Origin: Eulemur rufifrons
Taxonomy: Eukaryota > Chordata > Mammalia > Primates > Lemuridae
DNA length: 64,000 nucleotides
NCBI RefSeq assembly: GCF_041146395.1
Contig: NC_090989.1
Span: 51,424,501-51,488,500, forward strand
Direction of reading: 5' to 3'
This document shows positions 24,478-36,490 of this stretch, piece after piece. The position numbers and the translations under genes are program-made. The number at the start of each line of letters is the position of its first letter. The stretch's first letter is position 1. Below the pieces are notes generated by a model. That model searched no databases and was not told where the DNA came from. It saw only the letters and a list, made by a program, of their open reading frames with translations.

Positions 24478-25778
24478 TGAGGGGACTATAAAAAGTTTGT
24501 GGAAAAAATGGAATCAAAAGATAAAGATTAAAAAAATATAAACTGTATTTCTCAACATAAGCTCCAAAGAAGTCAAGATACTTTTTAAAGTGATGACACC
24601 AGCCATTTATCCCACCCCTAAACAACAGAGAGTTTTGAGAATTTAACCATTTCAATGCAGTCTTTTTTACATTATTAACTGAAGAAAATAGGGTGCCCTT
24701 TAAAATTTTTTTAGTACTAGGAAACAAAAAGAAGTCAGAAGGAGTCAAATCATAACTGTAAGGTGGATGACTAATGATTTCCCACTGAAACTTGGAAAAT
24801 TGCCCTTGTTTGATGAGAGGCATGAGAAGGAACATCGTTGTGGTGGAGAAGGACTCTCTGGGGAAGTTTTCCTGAGCATTTTTCTCTTAAAGTCTGACTA
24901 ACTTTCTCAAAACACTCTCATAATAAGTAGTTATTATTTTTCTTTGACCCTTAAGAAAGACAACAAGCAAAATGCCTTGAACATCTCCAAAAAACTGTTG
25001 CCGTGACCTTTACTCTTTCCCAGTCCCCTTTTGCTTTGACTGGACCACTTTCAGCTCTTCGTAGCCATTGCTTTGATTGTGCTTTGTCTTCATCATCATA
25101 CTGATAAAGCCACATTTCCTCTCCTGTTACAATTCTTTGAAGAAATGTCTCAGGATCTTAATCCCATTGTTTAAAATTTCCATTAAAAGCTCTGCTCTTG
25201 TCTGCAGCAGATCTAGCCACAATGGCTTTGGCACCCACAGAATGGAAAGTTTGCTCAACTTTAATTTTTCAGTCAGAATTGTACAAGCTGACCCATTTGA
25301 GATATGTGTGGTGTTGACTATTGTTTCTGCTCTTAGTCACTGGTCCTCTTCAATTACAGCATGAACAAGATGATTTTTTTTTCCTCACAAATTAATGTGG
25401 ATGGTCTGCTGCTGTGGTTTTCATTTTCAACATCATCTGATTTCTTCTTAAAATGAGTTATCCATTTGTAAACTGCTGATTTCTTTGAAGCATTATAACC
25501 ATAAAACTCTCATAAAACATCAATGATTTCACCAGTCTTTCACCCAAGCTTCACCATAAATTTGATATTTGTTCTTGTTTCAATTTTAACAGAATTCATG
25601 TTGCTCTGATAGGGGCTCTTTTCAAATTGATGTCTTATCCGTCTTAGTTTCTCAAACTAGATCCCATTCAGACATATTATAACAAGTTAGAATGAGTTTA
25701 CTTTGGTGCTAAAAAATGAAATTCATGAATATTTTTTTCATATTACGCATTTTCCATGAACTATTTTAGGACCCCTCA
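24478..25778 (-). mobile_element. Full-length mariner DNA transposon (HSMAR2-like), inactive
   Basis: Exactly bounded by TA dinucleotides (24476-24477 and 25779-25780), giving a 1,301-bp element, the expected size. The terminal inverted repeats match: left TGAGGGGACTATAAAAAGTT, right (reverse complement) TGAGGGGTCCTAAAATAGTT, followed by CATGGAAAATGCG. The minus strand encodes remains of a Tc1/mariner transposase: at 24700-24770 it reads SHPPYSYDLTPSDFFLF, containing the third catalytic Asp of the D,D34D triad (TPSD). Upstream, near 24815-24845 in another frame, HHNDVPSHA replaces the usual HHDNAPSH, so the second Asp position is Asn, and the frames do not join. Clearly inactive. It sits inside the older L1M. 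Confidence 0.9.
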
Positions 25779-25920
25779 TATGTCTTTATTGTTCATCTTA
25801 GAGTTTATTTTAATATTTTTCCAATATTAGTATAGTTATATTGACTTTCTTTGCCTTGCCCAACCCTATTAATTAATCTCTATACATCCCATATTTAAAG
25901 TTTATTTTCAAGTAACATGT

Positions 25921-27884
25921 ACCATGTACCATATATTCATGAACCATGAATATTACAAGATATATATCCCTGATGTATTAAAATCTAATACATATCATTG
26001 CTTCCCCAATAGTACTAGTATTTGCTTTTTAAAATTATGCAACTGAGTACCTTTGGAAAATTTCGATAACTTTTAAGGAGCTAGTCTGCTTCATATCCAT
26101 TCTGATTAATTTAGTTTTGTTTTATGTGTTTTTAATAGTACAAATTATAGAGCATATTAAAAGGTTTTTTTTCTCCATGAAGGAAATACCTACCTATTAA
26201 AGTCTGAAAGAAAAGAAAGCTGTTTATCTAAGCGTTAGTGAAAAAATAGAGGTTTAATAACAGATTAACTAATTGGTTTCTTAAAAATCAAAGTAGATTA
26301 TATGTGGGAGATGTTGGTGAAGAAGATGGAGAACAGTAATTTTTTTGTCCTGTAGGCAACATAAATGTAGAATATGTGCTGAGACCACCAGTACTAAATA
26401 ATTTAATGACCAGTTTCCAAGACAGTGCAGTGCTGCAGTTAAAATATTGGTTTTTAAGAAGATGTATGTCGATGATAAATGAGAAGGTCTTGCTTTTGCC
26501 CATAATTTATTGAGAGAAAAAAAGAGAAACTGTAACCCAAACTAAAGAATTAAAAACATTTTGGTCAATGTAAATCAGTTTCAATTCTTCCAAATCTGAC
26601 CCTTGTTCTATCATTGACTGAAAGAATAAAAATCCACTATGGTGTGACCTATTAGAGCTTCATAACACAGATGTCAGTATTTTGTAAGACAGTATAATTT
26701 ATTTGCAAGCTAAAAGAATTACTTTTCAACATTTTTTGCTTTTATTTACTAGATGAACTTATTTGTTACTTGGCCAAAGCTCAATTTATCTTCTTCTGGC
26801 TCTGTTTCACCTGTAACACATTAAGCCACAGTGGTATACTTAAGAGTTTGAGCATAGTTACTATATTTAGGGTTGAAACATATTATCCAGTTGGATATTA
26901 TCCCATTGATTCTTCTCATTGACCACAGCTTTGTGGTTAAATTGATTCAATTTTTCATATTTGTATCACAACTCTATAGTTACAAAGTTATAAAACAGTA
27001 TGTTTAATGGTTATTTAGCTCCAAGAACACTAACATAGAATTATTTTCTTTGCCCTCATCCCCAACCCCAACAAGAAAAGCCTTGAATTTTGAAATCATC
27101 TTTTACATATTCTTCTGAATCACTTCTGTACCAATTCAGCTTTCAAGTTTAATCAAATTTATTTTCAAAATGTATCTTTTCAATTTTGTTACATCATTTC
27201 AGCCTGATTTTTTCAATATCCTCCTGGCTGATCTTCCACTGTTCTCTTCATACTCCAATTCCAATCTAAGTTAGCATGTACCAGATTTTCTCTCCCAAAC
27301 TACTATTTTAAAAATCTTTTCTCTTTACTTCTTTCCTTCTTTTCCTCTTTTCTTTCTTCCTTTCTACCCAAAAGTCATTAGATGGGGCCAGTAAAAGTGG
27401 GAGTTCATATCACAGATGGGTGCAGCCTTGGTGTCTTTGCAGAATATGGAGACAGAACATGAGCAGGTTAAGCAGGACATCTACACTAGGGGATGTGACA
27501 GTTGGGTGTGAAGTTGTAAGATTAATAAAATAAGTAAATACGTTGTCAGAGATGAAAGTTATAAACATGGTAAAGGAAATACTACAATAATATTTGTGGG
27601 ATTGTCTGAGAACTTTAATTTTTTGGGTTTTTTTAATATCTAAACTCATGTTGATATAGATCTATACATAGATATAAATACACTGTATTATATATCTTAA
27701 CTCTACCCTCTGAGAAGACCTCAAAGAAAGGGCCTCTCACAGCCAAGAGATCATCTAACACCACCGAGATCTTAGTTTCTTAATATTATTCCCCACTCAT
27801 AGAAACTAAGGTACTTTCAAGAAATGGCTAATTCCACAGATGGGGCAAGAAAGTACAACATGAACCTGTAAGTAAGAAAGTGCT
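25921..27884. other. Unassigned A+T-rich DNA
   Basis: No gene. Frames of 71 and 79 codons on the minus strand (26288-26503, 27410-27649) have no motif. A T+C-rich stretch lies at 27290-27370. Some parts may be further decayed L1, but none is clear. Confidence 0.35.
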
Positions 27885-28440
27885 CCAAAGAATGATGGAA
27901 ACATGCTATGGCTACATGATAAACCACCCAGAAACTTAATGGTTTCAAACAATTTATTATTATCTCTAATAGTGCTTGCTATAAGCTCACTGGGCTCAGA
28001 TAGGTGGTTGTTACTTTGGATTTCTCAAGTGGTTGATCACAAATAAATGGCAGCTGGTGCTGGAATCATCTGAAGGTCTGACTACACTAGATTCCCAGGA
28101 CAGCTCACTTACATGACTGGTGATTGATGCTGGCTGTTGTGTAGGAGCTTATTTAGGGCTATTTGCTTACGTGTATCTTTTCCATGTAGCTTGAGATTTT
28201 TACGAAATGTTTCCTGGAATTTGTGAGGAAGCATCCTAAGAGCAAGCATTACAAGAAAACAAGGTATAAGCTACAAGACTTTTTACAACTTAGCTTGGAA
28301 GTAACACGCTATCATTTCTGTTGCATTCTATCAGTTACCAAGGGCAAACCCAAATTCAGTGTGGAAGGGAACTATACAGGTATGTATACACCAAGAGGTA
28401 TGGTTCATAGGCAGTCCATATTTGAATTCTAGACACCATA
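27885..28440 (-). mobile_element. Old MLT1-like LTR, antisense
   Basis: Opening words CATGCTATGGCTACATGATA, AACCACCCAGAAACTTAATG and GTTTCAAACAATTTATTATT match the antisense 3' end of MaLR/MLT1 LTRs. Later AGCTGGTGCTGGAATCATCT, CTTTTCCATGTAGCTTGAGA, AAGACTTTTTACAACTTAGC and GGAAGTAACACGCTATCATT follow in the order typical of one old LTR family. The 69-codon plus frame at 28223-28432 lies inside it and is not a gene. Confidence 0.5.
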
Positions 28441-28829
28441 TCCTGCCCTCTGGCTTCTGTGACTTACATCCCTCCCACAGTTAAAATACACTAATCTAAC
28501 CCAGTGACCCTGCAAATCTTATTTGAGATGGTATCAGACTTAATCTTTATATTCAGATGCAGATTAAAGTTCTTGGCTGTGGTTCCTCAGGTGTGTCTCC
28601 TGAAATGTGGAACAAACACTAGTTTAGTAAAGTATGAAATGACTTTAACTGATTGACATTATAGTCCAACACCAGAAGCACCTGTTGTAAATTGAAAGCT
28701 AAGGTACTAGCAGGTACTTTAAATGTCTCTTTAATTAGAGACATTTATTATTTATGAAATTATTTTTGAAATAATTACATGGCAGAAGAAAAACTGCAAG
28801 TATGTTATAGAGAAATTTAGAAGATAGAT
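28441..28829. other. Unassigned DNA
   Basis: Starts with a fragment (ATCCTGCCCTCTGGCTTCTG and beyond) that may continue the LTR or belong to another old repeat. No gene seen. Confidence 0.35.
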
Positions 28830-29023
28830 CAGCGGTTGGCTAACATTTCTGTAAAGACCATGCAGTAAACATTTCAGGCTTTGTAGGCCACATGCTGTCA
28901 CATATTCTTTTCTTTTCTTTTTATATCTTCTTAAAAATGTGAAAATTATTCTTATCTTGTAGGCCTCCTAAGAACATGCCATGAGCCAGATTTGACCTTC
29001 AGGCCATAGTTTGCCCATCTCTG
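28830..29023 (+). mobile_element. hAT-Charlie-type nonautonomous DNA transposon (MER5/MER58-like)
   Basis: Inverted ends CAGCGGTTGGCTAACATTTC and, on the reverse strand, CAGAGATGGGCAAACTATGG. Inside are CTGTAAAGACCATGCAGTAA, ATTTCAGGCTTTGTAGGCCA and GAGCCAGATTTGACCTTCAG, the usual order for this hAT-derived family. No transposase is encoded; such elements were moved by a transposase supplied in trans. Confidence 0.85.
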
Positions 29024-29849
29024 TATTACATAAATAGCAAATTCTAGAATTATAAAAATGTATTAATACAGCAACTTTGGTCATGCTTACATTAAATTTG
29101 ATTAAAATAGCAAAAATGAAGAGTTTATGAGCAAATTTTTATTTCAATATTTTTCAGTTTTGTATGAGATCGATATCTTAAGTATAAAAATGTTGAAAAT
29201 ATATCTGGTTATTATTATAAAATCCTTAAGTCAAATTATAGTTTATAGCAGTAATAAAATTAATATGCCACAGTTCCTCAGAAAAGTGCCTCTTCAGATT
29301 TTTTTAGAGAATAGAAAAGGCAAATGTAAGGGTAATACATTCTAATATTAAGCCCAACCATACCATTCCCTGTGATGCATTTCTGCAGTGTATATAATTT
29401 GCTTTCATACTACTCCCTGCTTAGTTACTAAATATTTCACTTGAACTGCCGAGGGCTGTTCATCTACCGGGCAGTCTGCTGAGGAAGCAGATGCAAATTG
29501 TGCTTGGTCATCACGCTCCTGGACTTTCTAATGGACAAACTATAAAAGTTATTCATGTGGAGACTGGTGTTTTCCTATTTGTTATTGAACCTGGAGTTAA
29601 CTGGCAATAGACTAAGTATTCCATGAGTTTAAAGAACTAAACTGTTGGAAGGAAAATGTTTCCAAGTTGTCTATAGAGATGGAAATAAATTCTAAATGGC
29701 AATTACTTATAAAAGGTTTTGGGGAAGTTTGACTTCATGCCAGAGTAAAATTCTTTTCTCTAGGCGAAAGGGACAGATGAACATTAGTGAGCACAAAAGA
29801 TCTTACTTGTTATTATCAAATCAAAGATTAATGTGTTTCTCCTGAGGAA
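29024..29849. other. Unique DNA with a possible conserved element
   Basis: No repeat or gene recognised. The stretch 29430-29560 is notably mixed in composition within A+T-rich surroundings and includes GATGCAAATTGTGC, an octamer-like site. See the hunt section. Confidence 0.35.
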
Positions 29850-30108
29850 AAGTTGCATCCTGGTTAGATCATGGGCTTTGGAGGCCAAACTCCTATGTTC
29901 AAAACCTGTCTCTACAGTTTGCCCACATGGGAGAAATTGGGCAAATTGTTCTTGTGTTTTCTGTTACCTCATCTGTAAAACAGGGAAAATTATGATATCT
30001 GTACCTAGGTTTTTTAGAAGATTATATTAATAATATAATAAAATCTCTTAGAAGTATACCTGGAACAAAATAAATGCTCAATAAATATTAGCTATTGCTA
30101 TTAATAAT
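29850..30108 (+). mobile_element. MIR SINE, near full length
   Basis: Sense MIR: GGTTAGATCATGGGCTTTGG, AGGCCAAACTCCTATGTTCA, AACCTGTCTCTACAGTTTGC, TACCTCATCTGTAAAACAGG, GTACCTAGGTTTTTTAGAAG, CTGGAACAAAATAAATGCTC and AATAAATATTAGCTATTGCT. All landmarks are in order. The 65-codon plus frame at 29833-30030 is noncoding. Confidence 0.92.
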
Positions 30109-30204
30109 ATTGTTGGTTTGCAGTTTCTTATAAGAGAAAAAGATTGTTTGAGTTCATATATATGACTGATGTCTTTTTGAAATGTGGGAATAACAATAAT
30201 AAAA

Positions 30205-30682
30205 ATAACAGAAAACAACCCAATTAAAAAATGGACAAATAAACTGAATAGACAGTTCTCCAAAGAAGACATATAAATGGCCAACAGGTGCATGAACAAA
30301 TGCTCAGCACCACTAATTATCAGGAAAATGCAGACTAAAACCACCATGAGATATCACTTTATGAACCACAGTAATGAATGGCTATTTTCAAAAGGACTAA
30401 AGAAAAGTGTTGGTGACAGTGCGAATAAAAGGGAACTGTTGCACACTGTAGTGAGAATGTAAATTAGTACAGCCATTACGGAAAACAGTATGAAGGAAGC
30501 TTAAAACATTAAAAATAGGACTATGGTATGATCCAGCAATCCTACTTCTTGGTATATATGCAAAGGAAATAAAATCAGTATGTCAAAGAGATATCTATCT
30601 GCATGCCTATGTTCTTTGCAGCATTATTTATAATAACTAAGATATGGAATCAACCTAAGTGTTCATCAGTGAATGATGAAAC
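30205..30682 (+). mobile_element. Older L1 ORF2 3' part
   Basis: Sense L1 ORF2: AACAACCCAATTAAAAAATG, GACAGTTCTCCAAAGAAGAC, AATGGCCAACAGGTGCATGA, AACCACCATGAGATATCACT, TATGATCCAGCAATCCTACT, GCATTATTTATAATAACTAA and TGTTCATCAGTGAATGATGA. It has no lineage-type 3' UTR and is more diverged than the copies at 42 and 50 kb. Frames are broken. Confidence 0.85.
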
Positions 30683-30684
30683 TC

Positions 30685-30887
30685 CCCATCCATGGAAAAA
30701 TTGTCTTCCATGAAACTTAAGAACTGGGCCACATAGCAGGAGGTGAGTGGTGGGCAAGCAGCTGAGCTTCATCTGTATTTACACCTGTTCCCCAACACTA
30801 GCATCACCACTTGATCTCCACCTCCCTGCACCCCCCAGTCTGTGGAAAAATCGGTCCCTGGTGCCAAAAAACATTGGAGACTGCTGG
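30685..30887 (-). mobile_element. hAT-Tip100-type (Zaphod-like) DNA transposon remnant
   Basis: Both ends show the same family words in inverted order: near the left CATGGAAAAATTGTCTTCCA, near the right GTCCCTGGTGCCAAAAAACA and a terminal TTGGAGACTGCTGG (reverse complement CCAGCAGTCTCCAA). Between them lie ACTGGGCCACATAGCAGGAG, GGTGAGTGGTGGGCAAGC and TTCATCTGTATTTACACCTG. It is internally deleted. It directly follows, and may interrupt or truncate, the L1 on its left. Confidence 0.75.
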
Positions 30888-32814
30888 TAATAGAGTAGAT
30901 TTTAAGTGTTCTTACCACAAAAAAGTGGGTGAGGTAATGCATATATTAATTAGCTCCATTTAGCCATTCTGCAACATATACAACTATATTAAATTTATTT
31001 TCTTCTAGCCCAATTAGTCTGGAGCACTGTCAAGGCATACTGATGATAAACTCATTCTCTAGTCAATCCAATCTTGTGCTTCATTGCACGTCCCTACCCT
31101 GCACCCCAGTTTCTTCCTTGAGCTCAAGGAAAAAACTAAGTGAAGTGACAATATTTGAAATCCTCTCATAAATAGTCATCATCCACTAAATAACATGTGA
31201 CTTTGAATGCCAAGTTCGATAGCATGGGGCCTAACTGCTTCCAAAACATCTCAACAGCCAAAGTGGGCAAGTTCACTCTCTGGGGTGCTGTGCCTGTGGC
31301 CTCTCACACTTTGCTTTCCTGTGGCATCCATAGCTGGACCCCCCAGCAAACAGCTTTCACGCTGTACAGGAACAGATAAACTGCAGTGGCTTATTCTTTG
31401 GCAAAATACCCATTCTGGGTTGAAAGAAGAGCTCATTAATTCTCTAAGAATTAAACTATTTTTTTCTGTAATCGTGGTCTTCTCCTTGATAAAACTAGAA
31501 GGATTGAAAGGAAATAGAAAAGGGAATAACATTTTTTTTTACTAAATAATTTATTTTCTTTCAACACTTTTCTGTGTACCATTTAAAATTGTCTCAGACT
31601 TTGGAAAACACTTCCATGCAGGAAACTTTAGGGACACCCAAACTTTAATTAAATTTTTATATGAGAATAGAATTCAGACATTTGTTGACTTTTAACTCAG
31701 TAATCTAAAAAAGGGAATAGTGCTAGCAAATGCACAAATCAGGCATGTTGGCAAGGGCATTATCATTAAATCACTGGGTTGTGAGGGGGTAAAATGGCTG
31801 GAGAACCGTCAGTCATATTGTACAGGGTCTCAAATTCCAGGCATGGCAAGGCAGGCTACATGCAATAGACATCACATCACGACAGGATTTTGAGGAAGGG
31901 GTGATATGCATTGTTAATGAGGCTCCATCTAGCAAAGCACAGAACACAGACTCAAGAAGAAAGCCCCGGGATACAGGGAAACCAAATGCCTTGGTAGCTA
32001 CTGCATCAGTGTAAAAGAATCTACATGTCTTTGCCATAAGTGGCAAGATTGAAGAGAAAAAGTGAGGAAGAGGAGAAAATGAGATGTGCAAATTTCCCAG
32101 GTTAGATGACAAGGAAACTGCCAGCACCATGAAGGAAAAGGAAAACTGAAAGGGAAAATGGCGTAAGGGGAGACATGGTTTTTAGTTTTAAAAACCAATA
32201 AATTTGAATGGATAATGTGGTATTCGAGTGCAGGATACTTAGTGACAGAAGTAAGTTTGATATACACAAGTCAAATCATGAATGGAGGTAGTAGCCTGGA
32301 AAATACTCCAGAAGGTACACAGTGGAGAAGAGGAGGAGGAGGCAGCACGTAGTGTGTTGGGTGGGAATATTGACCAGCGCAGAAGGTGAAGCCTGCATGG
32401 CTAGCACAGCGGTGGGAGGAAGGAGAGCTCAGAATCCAGTGTAGAGTCTTGTGACCAAAATGAAAAGGAGAAATTCAAAAGGAAGATTGGATTCTCTAGT
32501 TCCCAGTGCTACACAAAGATCAGGGAGATTAAAAACATTTAAAACACTGGATTTGACAAATAGGTGGTCACTAGTGCCCTTAGAAGGCATAGTGGTGGTG
32601 AAGGCAAAGGTTAAAATTAGGTAATAAATAATAGAAAAGGGAGGCAGAGAGTATAAACTATCAAATATGCCTAATTACTTTTTGTATCAATGTTTTAGCT
32701 GCCAAATTAGGGTTCAAGTTCCTTACAGGCAGATATCAATAATGATATTAATAATTATATATTTTCCCACCAATTTGACATGATGATTTGAAAATGAGAA
32801 GTACTCAACATATC
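30888..32814. other. Unassigned DNA, no gene seen
   Basis: Overlapping frames of 60-112 codons on both strands at 31197-31545 and 31813-32267 have no motif and overlap one another antisense, which argues for chance. The part from about 32280 to 32640 is purine-rich and resembles old L2/CR1-type LINE sequence (AGGTGGTCACTAGTGCCCTT) but is not firmly assigned. Confidence 0.35.
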
Positions 32815-32990
32815 ATCACTGATTTATTGATTTACCCATTCATTCAACTGACATTTTTAAGTGTCTACTGGATACCTCTAGTTTTTAGGTCCTAGAGCTA
32901 TAAAATTGTGGTAGAATACAGCTCTGCCTCTTCCTCTAGGATCTCCCAGAGTAGTAGCAGAGATAGTTATAATCACCAATTAATCACACA
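32815..32990 (-). mobile_element. Possible L2/MIR-type remnant
   Basis: TTTACCCATTCATTCAACTG, ACATTTTTAAGTGTCTACTG, GATACCTCTAGTTTTTAGGT and CCTAGAGCTATAAAATTGTG follow the pattern 'ttcattcaacaaatatttattgagcacctactatgtgccaggcac... ctggggatac', the usual antisense end of L2-type elements. Diverged. Confidence 0.45.
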
Positions 32991-33335
32991 GTGCGAGAGC
33001 TCTCAGAAAAAGAAAAATAATTCAATTCTGTCTGGAAAGGTAAGTAGAGGCTTCCTGGATAAGATATTCTAAAAGTTCCTTATTAAAATGATCAGAAAAT
33101 CAAACACTACCTGAAGAATCATCCAAAACATGAATTTTTAAAAGGTCAAGTGAAAAACATTTCCTTCAAGCATCCCAGAACTGGCCTCTGCATTCCATTT
33201 CCCTCCTCGACTGTCCTTCCTAAAGGTAACAGTTTTCTGACATCATCAAAACGAAAGATTCGGTGCTTAACTCTGATTTTCTGACTCCATCACCACCTAC
33301 AGTCACACATAGGTTGTGCTCTTTTTTCTTAAAAG

Positions 33336-33337
<2 letters not shown>
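32991..33337. other. Unassigned DNA
   Basis: No recognised feature. A pyrimidine-rich part at 33180-33240 (CCATTTCCCTCCTCGACTGT) could be an L2 remnant. Confidence 0.3.

Positions 33338-33370
<33 letters not shown>
33338..33370. repeat. (AC)n microsatellite
   Basis: About 16 uninterrupted AC units. Long enough to be length-variable between individuals. Confidence 0.97.
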
Positions 33371-33373
<3 letters not shown>

Positions 33374-34572
33374 TAACAGCAAAGCTAAGAGTTCATGTGG
33401 CAGATAAAGTTAGTCTCTAAAACTCAGACTACAGTTGACAATAGCTTGCTAAAATGGCTTTATATAGTTCGTGATTCTGTCATACATGAGCTAATTTAAA
33501 ATGAGGAAAGTGGATTTATACTGGAAATTGACACGACTGCATGCTGAGATGAAGATTCAAATACTTTGCTCTTTATAATAGTTTCCAATGCAATAGGAAA
33601 GACACATAAATTTCCAATAGGACTGCATGGTCATGCATAAAGGTATTTCCTCCATAACCCCTTGAATGCTTAAATTTGGATAAAATGACTAGGAAATCCC
33701 TTACCTTCCCCATATTTTCCTCTAGCATCAGAATACTCCAGCCTTGGCTTATTAGTCTAGCACAATTAAGGGAGTTAAAAGAGGTAAAGATGAACTCTCA
33801 TCCAAAATACTGGATTGAAATATTGTTGTGACATATTTTTAATGTCTACTCTTTAGAAGGCACATGCTTCAGGCTTTTTGAAAAAACTATGAACAATCCC
33901 TGTCTATTCCACAAAATATTACCATGGTAATGACTATAAAACATACCTTTGATCACTTCAGACATCTGCTAACAAGTCTTCTAAGAAGACTGAGAATCAA
34001 GCGCAAACTACTTGACATGGAAGTCAGGCCCCCATGACAAACTCTACCCTATCATTTCAACTTCACACCCCAGTGGTCATCCTGCTGTTTCTTACACACT
34101 TTTGTTGTTGTTTGCTTTCGTGGTTACTTTACACTTGTCTTTCTATCAAGTCAATTCCCAGCTAACTTCCTTGTATGTCTCCCTCAAATTTCTTCCCAAA
34201 ACCTTTTCAGTTCTACTCCAGTTAAAAGTGACTACTTTCTCCTCTGGATGTCTAAATCACAATTAGCTGTACCGCTTATTGATGATAATAACAAAATCGT
34301 GAAGTAAGACAGTGGCCAACTTTTGTGGAGTGGGAATTTCCTATGACTCACCTTCTTTCCCTAGGCCGTTGCCATTCTGTTCAAGCCCTTCTACCCTCCT
34401 TTCCATTTCTCTTGTCCAAAAAAAGCACTATCCGATTCAATTTGTAAGCCAGTTTAAAAAAAAGTCTGACCTCTATCAAATCATGCCTAAGAATGCTCTC
34501 TTTTCTCCCACATTATTTATTAAGGTATTATTTTAAACAACTTTTTAAGACAAAATCTGGTTACAGCTACTA
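33371..34572. other. Unassigned DNA
   Basis: No clear repeat or gene. Frames of 84 and 74 codons at 34012-34266 and 34312-34536 (plus) have no motif. Confidence 0.35.
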
Positions 34573-34685
34573 AAATTATATAAACTACATAATTTTATAA
34601 TTATATAATAATTTATATGTTATATAAATAAATTATATTATAATTAATTCACACACACACATGCACACACACATACGATATATAA
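34573..34685. repeat. AT-rich/(CA)n compound microsatellite
   Basis: A TTATATAA-type low-complexity tract followed by interrupted CA units (CACACACACACATGCACACA) and ATACGATATA. Confidence 0.85.
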
Positions 34686-35924
34686 ACTCACTTCTTGAAA
34701 TTGGTCAAATTATAGCATAAAGACAAATAAATATCACATCTTCACAAAAAAGATCAGCCTAGGTTTTGAGTCTTCAAATACAAACCTTTTATTATAATTA
34801 TAATGCTCACTCCCCCTCAAAATCATCATCCTCCATGAGCTGAAGGAGAGAAAGATTTCTCAGGGACCCTTTGTCTCTACCAAATCATGGGTCTCCTAAA
34901 CAAAAAACACAGTGCAGTAATATAACTTGGAAACCTTTTAACCACAGGATGACACTTTTCCCCTCAAACAAGTGCTGAGATGAATCTGTCTCTCCATTCC
35001 ATTTAATTACTGAGCCTTGTTTAAGGTTTTCCTAGAGGCAGGTAGTTTTCTTTCAGAACAATGTGCTACAGAGCTGACACAACTAGATTTATACAAGGGG
35101 ATAAATCTTGACAAAACAGTACACAGCAGTTCAATTAACCTGCTTCAGGGGAGCCTAATGTAATTGCAGAAATGCAATCACTTTAGCTGAGGGTATAAGG
35201 TTTGAGGCTAACTTTATTATCTGAGGGTAAATGCATCAGTATTAAATGTTCCTTTGGCAATTGAATTCTATACAAAACTAACCAACAAAATTGCTGAGTA
35301 ATAATTGACAATAGAAGGTCTAGGAGCTGCTTAGACTCACCAAACCATTTAATTTAGTAGTTGTAATAATATGCAGAAAGCCCACATCAATACAAATGCT
35401 TTCAACCTTTGTTCTTTGACTTTAATACATTAGAGAAAAGAGTAAGGAACAATCAGTAGGAGTTAGATAGGCTAAAAGCCACAAGTGTGAGCTTTAGAAA
35501 AGGAAAGTTTCTTTGGGTGTAGGTAGACTTGATTATGTGATCAGAAAAATTTCTACCTTTCCCCACAAGTAGAAGAATATATTACTAAAAAGATGAACCT
35601 TAAAAGGGATAAGGCATTCAGCAAAACAAATTATCAATCCCTTTGCACGTGGATTTTACCATTCCAGGCTGCTGGAGGCTGTCTTAACTTTCAGTGTTCC
35701 GAACATGCCCATCCTGTCCAGTAAGTTTCTGTGCACAGAAACAGGAAGGAACAAACAAAAACTGATACACCTAGCCAGCTTGATCAGACTGGGTGTCACT
35801 TGAGGTTTACCAGAGTCAAGGGCTTTTCCTACCATCATCACCCTCTTTCCTTCTTGACCCTAACTCCACCAAGTGCATTTGTTTCTAAGACACTGCATTC
35901 TCATTTAATTATTTCTTTGTAATA
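34686..35924. other. Unique DNA with a possible conserved element
   Basis: No repeat recognised. The stretch 35090-35290 has a mixed composition with AGTTCAATTAACCTGC and TGTAATTGCAGAAATGC; discussed as a possible conserved noncoding element. Two overlapping antisense frames at 35656-35922 are taken as chance. Confidence 0.35.
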
Positions 35925-36112
35925 ACAACCAACATTGATGAGTACCACACATACAAATGTCTTTCACATCCACCATTTCATTCGTTTCTCATAACAAGAT
36001 TCCAAGCTAAATTCATTCTCACTTCATTTACAAATAAGGAAAACTTTAGTGACTTGTCTAAGGTTACGGAGCTAGTAAAGTGAGATCTGAATTCTGGACT
36101 CTCAAGATTATT
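35925..36112 (-). mobile_element. MIR SINE
   Basis: Antisense MIR: ACCAACATTGATGAGTACCA, CATTTCATTCGTTTCTCATA, ACTTCATTTACAAATAAGGA, TGACTTGTCTAAGGTTACGG, GCTAGTAAAGTGAGATCTGA and ATTCTGGACTC. Landmark order is complete. Confidence 0.85.
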
Positions 36113-36490
36113 TTTGTCCTTTATCACTGTTATTTACACAACTGCACAAAAGTCCACTACAGTGACTAAGAAAAGTAAATCTTTTTTTCTTACGGTTTCC
36201 AAAAACAGCCAGAGGATACTTTTTTCCACATCTAAAGTTTAGTAATACCAAATCAGAATTTAAAATGTAAGAGAGGAATTTCTATGCTTATATAAGACAT
36301 GTAATAAAGCATATCGTTCATATTTTCTTATGAATGAGTGAAATTAATTTACTAAGAATAAGTAAATACAAACCAAAATAAATGCTATTTACCATACTCA
36401 CTTTCTTGATTGGCAACTTGAAAATGGGATAATAAGACTTTATAATGGAAATAAGCGTTTGTGTACACTGAGGTAATATGAACTATAATT
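36113..36490. other. Unassigned A+T-rich DNA
   Basis: No feature recognised before the Alu poly(T). Confidence 0.3.

Larger units (their letters stand above)
22347..25920 (-). mobile_element. Ancient L1M ORF2 region, antisense, with nested insertions
   Basis: Antisense ORF2 words run through this span: GTCTATCCTTGTGCCAATAC at about 22497, TTTATCAATATTTTTAATAA and AACTTTTGGCTTTGTTGATT at 23696-23735, TTTTGTTTGCTATCTTTTGG near 24383, and after the mariner CCAATATTAGTATAGTTATA with GACTTTCTTTGCC near 25821. The order is collinear with L1 ORF2 read in reverse, so the Alu at 23288 and the mariner at 24478 are later insertions. Reading frames are destroyed. Confidence 0.6.

Noticed and set aside
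33338..33370. Regular short repeats as a CRISPR-like array
   Set aside because: These are dinucleotide microsatellites in primate DNA; there are no spacers or cas genes.
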